From: Proteobacteria bacterium UBA7420 | Lineage (GTDB): Bacteria > Pseudomonadota > Gammaproteobacteria > Magnimaribacterales > D2472 | Assembly (NCBI GenBank): GCA_002469975.1 | Contig: DKMG01000052.1 | Span: 1-21,882 of the forward strand | Length of the DNA: 21,882 bases | Reading direction: 5' to 3' | Shown here: positions 15,836-21,882 of the stretch, piece after piece | How positions within the stretch are numbered: the stretch's first letter is position 1 | Layout: each line of letters opens with the position of its first letter | Position numbers and translations under genes: made by a program | Notes under the pieces: generated by a model | The model's input: the letters and a program-made list of their open reading frames with translations, nothing else | Told to the model about the DNA's origin: nothing | Databases searched by the model: none

Positions 15836-18826
15836 TTAGTATGAAACAGTCAAGTTTAGGAAAATATACTGACCGAATGCATCAAAGTAACCTGGGAAAG
15901 TGTTACCGTTTCCTGGTGCTGTTCCAGCATCAGAAGTGTAACCTGGCTCTTCATCAAACAGATTATTGATACCAAACGTCACAACCATATTTTCTGTAGG
16001 TGTGTGCTGAAGGGTTAGATCAAAATATGTAGTAGCATCAAAGTCAATTTGATTTGAGTTTTGATCTTCTGTTTCACCAAGATATCTCATACCAAGAGAG
16101 ATGTCTGTATCGTACTCAGTAGTAAGAGTTGCTTTGTATTTACCAGATACTTCAGGCAATGGATTCTTTCCACATGAACCACCCCAATTACCAGCACATG
16201 AAATAGCTGATGAGCCTGGAAGTTCAACAATGTCGAATGAATCTAAAATAGTTGTTACGCCTTCAACATCAACAGATCCGTAAGGAGTATCAAATGAGTA
16301 ATCAAAGATAAGGTCAAGACCACTTGTTGACTCTTCGCCAATGTTAGTTAACTGAGCAGAAATGTAACCACCGGTTAGCCATAATGAACCATTGTCAGCT
16401 CTTCTGTTAATCAAGCCACAGTATGCAGCTTGTCCAGTTTCGATACATTTGTCTAATGCAGTTTTAGCACTTACAGAACCAATGCCGTCTTCAACAGTGA
16501 TGTCAAAGTAATCAATAGTTAGAGTAAGGCCTGGAACTGATGCTGGAGTAATAACAGCACCAATAGTCAATGACTCTGACTCTTCTGGAGCAACATTTGC
16601 GTTACCGCCACCTTTAGTATTGTACTGATCAGCAGGAGAGTTTAAGTCAGTGCCGTATAAGTTAGCAGCTAGGCCAGTGTTAGCACATTGTGCTTGGGTG
16701 GCTGTTGCAGGAGTTCCATTTTGTTGAATTGAACAAGGATCGTTATCAAGATCAACTAAACCATCACTAACAGCAAGATAAAGTTCACTAATAGAAGCAT
16801 GACGCTGAGCTGTCTGAAAAGATGCTCTCAATGATACGTCATCACTTACAGTCCAGTAAGCACCAAGTTTCATCGCATCTGTTTCAGCGCCTGTGGAATA
16901 CTCAGCTGATCTAAATCCAGCATCAACACTTAAGTTGTCCATTACAGGAATACCTAGCTCGAAGAAGAATTCATCAACGTCGTAACCACCGCCAATTGGC
17001 AATGTTGCACCACCTGAACCAGATCTGTCGCCCTGCAATGTAGGTGTATCAGGTCTAAAGTCAGTTGAAACTTCTTTGGTCTCAAAACCAGCTACCAAAG
17101 AAATTGAGCTTGGAGCGCCTGGAATAGTATAGCCAGTATCACCAGTAACATACCCAGACAGGATTGTTTGCTTTCCATCACCATTAATAAAAGTAGATTT
17201 TGCAAGATAGTCTTGAGCAGTCTGCCCACCATCTATAACGCCTTGAATACCTGCATCACCAGCCAAGCCACCTTGGAAAAGGTTGTAAGGTACACAGTTT
17301 GCATCAACCCCTTGAAGTGTTGATACGCAAGTTGGAACACCTGCGACGCTAATTACATTAACCGCACGGTTAATAGCAACAACAGAAAGGTCATTTCTGT
17401 ACTCACTAGCAAAGTTAACATCTGCAGTTTGGTAATACACATCGTATGCCCAATCATCGTTGATGTCGCCTCTTAGACCTAAAGTCATGTTGTAGCTCTT
17501 GTAGGTTTGAATTTCTTGTCTTGGGTTGCCTTCAACATTTCTTTTTAATGAAGTTAGAGGAGCGCTGTAGCCTAGAATATCTCCATCAGCAACAGAAGTA
17601 TTTAGCCCATTAATGTATGCAAGGGCATCTGCGCCTGTTGCAAAGTCAGGAGCATTAGATCCACCCATTCCGGTCCAATCAGCACAAGCAGCTTGATATT
17701 GCTGTGCAGATAACAGAGGGTTGTAACAAGGAAGTGACTCGATATTTCCAAAAGTACCTGAATATGCAATTTGAGCATTTGATTCAGACTTCATAGAGGT
17801 GAAGTCTAGGTAGACCTCAGCCTTGTCAGTAATTTCATATTTACCAAAGAATCCGACATTCATCCTGTCATCAGGTCTTTGGAAGAAGTTTGTTGGGTTG
17901 TAGTTATAAGTTTGGCCTGCTCTAGGAACAAAGTTATTGCCTTCTACTTTCCAGTCTACGCCCGTTACTGTAGGGTCAACATTCACAAATCCACCTGATG
18001 TGTATCCACCAAAGTCAGCCCATCGTCCTGGAGGTATAGTAGATGAACCACCACATTTTGAAGTACCACCACTTAGCGCACACGCACTAATGTCGAAGTC
18101 GCCCTGTAGGATAGGTTTAGTGTCTGTATGCTCAAAGAATGCTGTTACGTGGCCTTTTCCGTCATTGATGTCACCACCAAATGCCATAGAGAATTTACCA
18201 GTGTCGCCTGTTTGAACATCGCTAGGTGCCTGAGCATAGCCATAGCTTTTTACAAGAGCTCTGAGTGAGCTGTTATCATTCTCGTGATTGTAGAAACCAT
18301 GAGAATAAGCTGCTTTAAAGCCTACAAATTCATCATTCAATACAAAGTTAACAACACCAGCAACCGCATCTGAACCATAAACAGATGATGCGCCACCTGT
18401 AAGAACCTCTACTCTATCTAAGAGTAAAGTTGGGATAGTGTTTAAATCTGCACAACTTCCACCGCCAGTTGTTCCTGGAACAAGTCTTCTGCCGTTCATA
18501 AGAACTAAGGTTCTTGAGCAACCGAGGTTTCTTAGGTTAACTGTAGCTGTTCCGTCAGAGCCATTAGAGTTAGTGATAGATTGACCCGGTGAGATTTGAG
18601 GCATGTCATTTAAGAAATCCTCAACCCTGGTTACACCAGCGTTAATAATGTCTTGCCCATCGACTACTGCGATTTGCGAAGAACTAATAATATTTGGATC
18701 TATAATTCTTGATCCGGTTACAACAACTTCCTCAACATCAGAATCAACATCTTGAGCAAAAGCTATAGGTGCTGACAATGAAACTACTGCGAAAGTGCTT
18801 AATAAAAATTTATTTAAGTCAATCAT
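15836..18826 (-). CDS. TonB-dependent outer-membrane receptor (second of two)
   Basis: 996 aa from ATG 18826. A GGAG lies 6 nt before this ATG, whereas the in-frame ATG 12 nt upstream overlaps that ribosome site, so 18826 is chosen. The signal peptide ends at AFA (cleavage before Gln25), followed by VEEVVVTGSRI and a plug with NLRNLGCSRTLVLMNGRRL and GASSVYGSDAVAGVVNFV. The barrel ends in the terminal aromatic motif NLTVSY and contains NLFDEEPGY near the end, as usual for the last strands. The 14 cysteines form seven local pairs, one of which (C103 and C125) is unusually in the plug region. Several pairs match positions in the neighbouring receptor. The ligand is unknown. Confidence 0.93.
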   Translation of the reverse strand: MIDLNKFLLSTFAVVSLSAPIAFAQDVDSDVEEVVVTGSRIIDPNIISSSQIAVVDGQDIINAGVTRVEDFLNDMPQISPGQSITNSNGSDGTATVNLRNLGCSRTLVLMNGRRLVPGTTGGGSCADLNTIPTLLLDRVEVLTGGASSVYGSDAVAGVVNFVLNDEFVGFKAAYSHGFYNHENDNSSLRALVKSYGYAQAPSDVQTGDTGKFSMAFGGDINDGKGHVTAFFEHTDTKPILQGDFDISACALSGGTSKCGGSSTIPPGRWADFGGYTSGGFVNVDPTVTGVDWKVEGNNFVPRAGQTYNYNPTNFFQRPDDRMNVGFFGKYEITDKAEVYLDFTSMKSESNAQIAYSGTFGNIESLPCYNPLLSAQQYQAACADWTGMGGSNAPDFATGADALAYINGLNTSVADGDILGYSAPLTSLKRNVEGNPRQEIQTYKSYNMTLGLRGDINDDWAYDVYYQTADVNFASEYRNDLSVVAINRAVNVISVAGVPTCVSTLQGVDANCVPYNLFQGGLAGDAGIQGVIDGGQTAQDYLAKSTFINGDGKQTILSGYVTGDTGYTIPGAPSSISLVAGFETKEVSTDFRPDTPTLQGDRSGSGGATLPIGGGYDVDEFFFELGIPVMDNLSVDAGFRSAEYSTGAETDAMKLGAYWTVSDDVSLRASFQTAQRHASISELYLAVSDGLVDLDNDPCSIQQNGTPATATQAQCANTGLAANLYGTDLNSPADQYNTKGGGNANVAPEESESLTIGAVITPASVPGLTLTIDYFDITVEDGIGSVSAKTALDKCIETGQAAYCGLINRRADNGSLWLTGGYISAQLTNIGEESTSGLDLIFDYSFDTPYGSVDVEGVTTILDSFDIVELPGSSAISCAGNWGGSCGKNPLPEVSGKYKATLTTEYDTDISLGMRYLGETEDQNSNQIDFDATTYFDLTLQHTPTENMVVTFGINNLFDEEPGYTSDAGTAPGNGNTFPGYFDAFGQYIFLNLTVSY

Positions 18827-18887
18827 GTAATACTCCATATGGTTTAAAAATGAAACAAGATAGCGGAGCTATAATGATTCGATCAGA

Positions 18888-18917
18888 ATTATAAGCTTTT
18901 TATGCCCCTAGACACAA
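18888..18917 (-). promoter_or_regulatory. candidate promoter of the second receptor gene
   Basis: The minus strand reads TTGTGT (18917-18912), an 18-nt spacer and a perfect TATAAT (18893-18888). Predicted transcription begins near 18881, giving a leader of about 55 nt that contains a small inverted repeat ATAGC-N3-GCTAT (18860-18872) and the GGAG ribosome site. The -10 is strong and the -35 weak. Confidence 0.5.
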
Positions 18918-18929
18918 GACCCGCTCAAA

Positions 18930-18943
18930 AGTTCCATGAAACT
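18930..18943. promoter_or_regulatory. imperfect 14-bp palindrome between the second receptor gene and fabI
   Basis: AGTTCCATGAAACT is symmetric at 12 of 14 positions around a CATG centre. It lies 13 bp upstream of the predicted receptor -35 and about 50 bp upstream of the fabI -10. That suits an activator site for the receptor or a shared regulator. Chance cannot be excluded. Confidence 0.3.
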
Positions 18944-18994
18944 CTTAAAAAAACCTTTTGCTAGCTTTAACTAAGTAGCATGTATTTACTGTTA

Positions 18995-19000
18995 TATAAT
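18995..19000 (+). promoter_or_regulatory. candidate -10 element of fabI
   Basis: A perfect TATAAT lies 36 nt before the chosen fabI ATG (19037). No good -35 is found at 16-18 nt upstream. The element is plausible because the receptor/fabI divergent gap must contain a fabI promoter. Confidence 0.4.
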
Positions 19001-19036
19001 AGTAATTATTAAACTCAATTGGATAAATTTATACGC

Positions 19037-19825
19037 ATGATGTTAAAAAATAAAAAGATCTTAATCGCTGGCCTAGCTAATAAACACTCGATTGCAGCAG
19101 GTATTGCCAAAGCAATGAGCGCCCAAGGTGCAGAGCTTGCATTCACCTATCAAAGTGAAAGATTGAAAGGTAACGTTGAAAAAATAGCAAATGAGCTAGG
19201 CTCTAGCCTGTTATTTGAGTGTGACGTTGCTTCAGATGAAAGTATTGATGCCATGTACAAAGACCTATCAAATCATTGGGAGACCTTTGACGGGTTTGTT
19301 CATTCAATAGGTTTTGCACCAGCCAATGAGCTTGAGGGAAATTTTGTTGATGCTTCAACGAGAGAAGGATTTAAGATTGCTCATGATATTAGTTCTTATA
19401 GTTTTACCGCAATGGCTAAGGGAGCTAAGCCAATGCTGAATCCTAATTCCGCTTTGTTGACCTTAACCTATCTCGGCTCTGTGCAATCTCTACCTAACTA
19501 CAATGTAATGGGCCTAGCAAAAGCTAGTCTTGAGGCTAATACAAGATTTCTTGCTGCCGCCATGGGACCAGATGGTATTAGAGTTAACGCAATTTCAGCG
19601 GGGCCCATTAAGACTCTTGCAGCCTCAGGGGTAAAAAACTTTAGGAAAATGCTAACCAGCTATGCAAATAGAGCACCTCTGCGTCGTGTTGTCACAACAC
19701 TTGAAGTTGGCAATGTTGCCGCTTTTTTATGCTCAGATTTAGCCAGCGGGGTCACAGGTGAAATCACTTACGTTGATGGCGGCTTCAATACAGCCGCAAT
19801 GTCTATCGAGGAATACGCCGATTAA
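19037..19825 (+). CDS. fabI: enoyl-[acyl-carrier-protein] reductase (NADH)
   Basis: Reduces trans-2-enoyl-ACP in the last step of each fatty acid elongation cycle. From ATG 19037 the protein is 262 aa, the same as E. coli FabI; a second ATG follows at 19040. A TTG 18 nt upstream is in frame but makes an atypical extension. SDR fold of the FabI subtype: GLANKHSIAAGIAKAM (nucleotide binding), SIGFAPANELEG, Y145 in TYLG, and the catalytic pair Y155 and K162 in PNYNVMGLAKA, followed by ISAGPIKTLAASG. These are one residue offset from E. coli Y146/Y156/K163. No clear Shine-Dalgarno is seen. The stop overlaps the convergent ppiD stop by 4 nt. This is the enzyme class inhibited by triclosan. Confidence 0.97.
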   Translation: MMLKNKKILIAGLANKHSIAAGIAKAMSAQGAELAFTYQSERLKGNVEKIANELGSSLLFECDVASDESIDAMYKDLSNHWETFDGFVHSIGFAPANELEGNFVDASTREGFKIAHDISSYSFTAMAKGAKPMLNPNSALLTLTYLGSVQSLPNYNVMGLAKASLEANTRFLAAAMGPDGIRVNAISAGPIKTLAASGVKNFRKMLTSYANRAPLRRVVTTLEVGNVAAFLCSDLASGVTGEITYVDGGFNTAAMSIEEYAD

Positions 19826-21684
19826 TTGGCAGCAAAGTTTTCTAAACGGACCTTTTGATTCTTTTTAAAGGCCTGGTCAATAAAACTGGAAAATTGCTGT
19901 CCTAACACTTCGCTATAAAATCCTTGGTACTGATCTAGGGACTCGCCCAGATCTTCTGCGCTTGGGATAACTTCATTCGAAGACTTTGCCCAGTAGCTGT
20001 CTCCATTAAAAGAATTGCTACTCACCAAAGAACCGACAGGATTTTCAAAAATTTTGGTGACCACTTCTGAAGGAAGCAGTGAAGAAAATCGTTTTACATT
20101 TTTAAAAGTCTCTTTGCTCACACCCGCAAGCTCAGGCAATGCTGAAGCGCCAGCAAGGATAGGCTCGACCTGATTTTTAAATTCAGCAATGAGGGTATTG
20201 GCTTTTTCAGATCTGACTTCTTGAATAGCAAGCTCTGCTACATCCACAAAAGGCTGAACAGCAGGCTCAAGCTTTTGAGTCAGCATCACAAAGGCATAGC
20301 TATCTTCCCCTTCAAAGATCTCAATATTATTTGGTGACACTCTTGCATCAAATAAATCGGATGGTGTGTAGTTATCAAAATTATCCAAAGCAATGCTTGT
20401 GATATCTTGCAAGCCAGTCACAGAAATAGAGCTTTGAGAATTTTGAGCCAGATCTTCAAGAGTCACCCCAGCTAGAACCAAAGATTCAAGTTCTAAAAAG
20501 TCTTCTTGCATTAAAGCCAAGGCTTCAGCATCAACCAGCTCATCAAGAATTTGTGAGGACATGAGCTCTAAGCTTTTTATTTCAGGCGTTAATTTTTCAG
20601 TGAGTTTCAATACATGGAAAGAATCTTCCAACTCGATCACTCCACTCAAATCATTTAAAGCCATGTCAGCAATCTCGGCTTCAAACTCTTCAGGAAATGC
20701 ATCGCCAGAGGAAAGGCCTAAATCACCCAAAACATCCTTGGAGGCCAAATCATCACTTGAGCTTGTCACTGCATCTTCAAACAATAAAGATCCTGCTTGA
20801 ATCTCTGCAAGTATTTGCTCAATGCGATTTTTTGCATCACTTGAATTCTCATAATTAGACTTCTCAATCATTAAATGAGAGATACGGTTTTGAATTTGCC
20901 CTTGCAGATCGTCTAAATAGTCAGCATATGCTTTTTCAATGTAGCCGTCGGGCACATTCACTTGCTGTTTATAATTTTCAAAAGTTAGGACAATGTATGA
21001 AAAATCTCTTCTTTCTTGAGAGAGAAACAAAAATGGATTGGCATCATAGAACTCTTGCCCTTCTGTGAGTGAGCCCTTCTGACTATCGGTCAGAGCTGCT
21101 TTATCAATTTTAATAAAATCAATATCTCTTGAAGTTTCAAGCATGGAGGCCATTGAAACAATATCTTGCTCAATTGGAAACGCTGCCACGCCCATTGCGG
21201 AGACTAATCTATCTAGTGACATGCTTTCTTGCACAAGTCGAATGTATTCTTCTGGAGCAAATCCATTAGCTCTAATAGTAGATTCAAATAGAGTCTGCTC
21301 AAACCCCTCCTCTCCTTGAAAGTTGGGTAGGTTGATGATTTCTTGTTTGGCTTTTTTCTCTGAAGTGCTAAGCCCCATTTTTTTAGCCTGAGAGAGTAAA
21401 ATCTTTTGATTGATTACTTCATTTTTAATGAGGTTAACTGAGACCTCTTCATCCAGATCTTCCAGAGAAAAATCTTCTCCATAGATCGATTGCAATCTCT
21501 GCGAGACCTGACTGGTTGCTAAATTGATATCTATTTGAGTGACGGACTCTCCATTCACTGTGCCGTAACTGCTGAAGGTGGTACCCAGGGAGGTTGATCC
21601 CAGAAACACAAAAGGAATTGCAAGCAAGACTGCTACAACGATAACTGTTTTTCCAGACAAGAAGTTTCTAACTGACTCTAACAT
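19822..21684 (-). CDS. ppiD: periplasmic folding factor PpiD (SurA_N and parvulin domains)
   Basis: A membrane-anchored periplasmic chaperone at the SecYEG exit that helps outer-membrane and secreted proteins fold, a useful function next to two large beta-barrel receptors. 620 aa from ATG 21684 (E. coli 623). AGGGTG lies 8 nt before this ATG, so the upstream TTG (21690) is rejected. There is one N-terminal membrane helix at about residues 12-32 (TVIVVAVLLAIPFVFLG), then the SurA_N-type helical region (about 45-170), a parvulin-like domain (about 265-365, around RISHLMIE, GDLGLSSG and FHVLKL), and a C-terminal helical region. E. coli PpiD's parvulin domain is catalytically inactive; I cannot tell here. 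The order hupB-ppiD is conserved in gammaproteobacteria. Confidence 0.93.
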   Translation of the reverse strand: MLESVRNFLSGKTVIVVAVLLAIPFVFLGSTSLGTTFSSYGTVNGESVTQIDINLATSQVSQRLQSIYGEDFSLEDLDEEVSVNLIKNEVINQKILLSQAKKMGLSTSEKKAKQEIINLPNFQGEEGFEQTLFESTIRANGFAPEEYIRLVQESMSLDRLVSAMGVAAFPIEQDIVSMASMLETSRDIDFIKIDKAALTDSQKGSLTEGQEFYDANPFLFLSQERRDFSYIVLTFENYKQQVNVPDGYIEKAYADYLDDLQGQIQNRISHLMIEKSNYENSSDAKNRIEQILAEIQAGSLLFEDAVTSSSDDLASKDVLGDLGLSSGDAFPEEFEAEIADMALNDLSGVIELEDSFHVLKLTEKLTPEIKSLELMSSQILDELVDAEALALMQEDFLELESLVLAGVTLEDLAQNSQSSISVTGLQDITSIALDNFDNYTPSDLFDARVSPNNIEIFEGEDSYAFVMLTQKLEPAVQPFVDVAELAIQEVRSEKANTLIAEFKNQVEPILAGASALPELAGVSKETFKNVKRFSSLLPSEVVTKIFENPVGSLVSSNSFNGDSYWAKSSNEVIPSAEDLGESLDQYQGFYSEVLGQQFSSFIDQAFKKNQKVRLENFAAN

Positions 21685-21712
21685 AACCAAATCACCCTTT
21701 TAAAAGCTAACA

Positions 21713-21718
21713 ATGATA
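21713..21718 (-). promoter_or_regulatory. candidate -10 element of ppiD
   Basis: The minus strand reads TATCAT (5 of 6 to consensus), just 3 nt after the T-run of the hupB terminator. Start of transcription would fall about 22 nt before ATG 21684, leaving room for the AGGGTG ribosome site. No convincing -35 is seen; its position would be inside the terminator hairpin. Confidence 0.4.
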
Positions 21719-21721
21719 CAT

Positions 21722-21750
21722 AAAAAAAGGGTGCTTATGCACCCTTTTTT
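21722..21750 (-). terminator. intrinsic terminator of hupB
   Basis: A 6-bp stem (GGGTGC / GCACCC) with a TTAT loop, flanked by seven As and six Ts on the plus strand. The minus-strand transcript thus ends in seven Us. It starts 26 nt after the HU stop. It closely resembles the second receptor's terminator. Confidence 0.9.
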
Positions 21751-21776
21751 AAAAGACTATTTAAATCTAGAGTTAA

Positions 21777-21882
21777 TTAAGACTTCTTAACTTTATCTTT
21801 TAATCCTTTACCAGCTTTAAAGCCTGGAACTTTTGAAGCAGCAATATGCATTGATGCGCCAGTTTGTGGGTTTCTTCCTTCT
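21777..21882 (-). CDS. hupB: DNA-binding protein HU, C-terminal part only
   Basis: The last 34 residues and stop of an HU subunit; the rest is beyond the window edge. The visible sequence begins EGRNPQTGASMHIAASKVP, which contains the RNPxTG tip of the DNA-intercalating arm, with its proline. It ends FKAGKGLKDKVKKS, as HU family proteins do. The location upstream of ppiD is the hupB position in E. coli and Pseudomonas, so hupB rather than hupA is chosen. IHF is unlikely, given the KVPGFKAGK tail and the context. Confidence 0.95.
   Translation of the reverse strand, partial: EGRNPQTGASMHIAASKVPGFKAGKGLKDKVKKS

Noticed and set aside
19019..19036. TTG start adding six residues to FabI
   Set aside because: The ATG at 19037 gives the exact 262-residue family length and alignment with E. 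coli FabI numbering.
1..21882. CRISPR array, insertion sequence, integrase, tRNA or toxin-antitoxin genes
   Set aside because: No spaced direct repeats, transposase-like proteins, tRNA cloverleaf signals or small paired genes were seen on either strand.

Overview
The window looks like a compact, A+T-rich chromosomal segment of a free-living, probably marine planktonic gammaproteobacterium. The best family-level guess is a SAR86-like lineage, but this is inference: there is no rRNA or other definitive marker. The reasons are gammaproteobacterial housekeeping proteins (FabI exactly 262 aa, PpiD, HU, an epsilon subunit with a clamp motif), two very large TonB-dependent receptors, and almost no intergenic DNA. 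From memory, the order hupB-ppiD-fabI / peptide ABC transporter / mltD-gloB / rnhA-dnaQ resembles a block in Pseudomonas aeruginosa. That makes this an old conserved backbone, with the two receptor genes as lineage-specific cargo.

Layout. Bases 1-4382 (+) hold a four-gene, tightly overlapping operon: an alpha/beta-hydrolase-like protein (cut by the window edge, with a glycine where the nucleophile serine is expected), a DASS/SLC13 anion symporter, a periplasmic gamma-glutamyltranspeptidase and an EthD-like protein. Bases 4375-6919 (-) hold rnhA-dnaQ-gltX, with ATGA overlaps at both joints. Bases 6944-9147 (+) hold gloB-mltD, separated from rnhA by only 24 bp. Bases 9144-12531 (-) hold oppA-oppB-oppC, a peptide importer without its ATPase genes. 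Bases 12593-18826 (-) hold two separately promoted and separately terminated TonB-dependent receptors. Bases 19037-19825 (+) hold fabI, 19822-21684 (-) ppiD, and 21777 to the edge (-) the C-terminus of HU.

How the genes may work together. The receptors (outer membrane), lipoprotein OppA and OppBC (inner membrane), and gamma-glutamyltranspeptidase plus the anion symporter could form a peptide or gamma-glutamyl-compound scavenging set; this is inference from co-location. The rest is housekeeping: RNase H and the Pol III proofreader, glutamyl-tRNA synthetase, glyoxalase II, a lytic transglycosylase, enoyl-ACP reductase and a periplasmic folding factor.

Transcription architecture is the most distinctive aspect. 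All three convergent gene pairs overlap by 4-8 nt and have no room for intrinsic terminators between the genes, whereas both receptor genes and hupB end in strong hairpin terminators. Two of those terminators abut a -10-like element for the next gene (oppA, ppiD), and oppA may be leaderless. Palindromes lie at the promoters of both receptors. No CRISPR array, insertion sequence, tRNA or rRNA was seen, and no gene-free stretch exceeds 300 bp. I did not find a clearly new multi-gene system.
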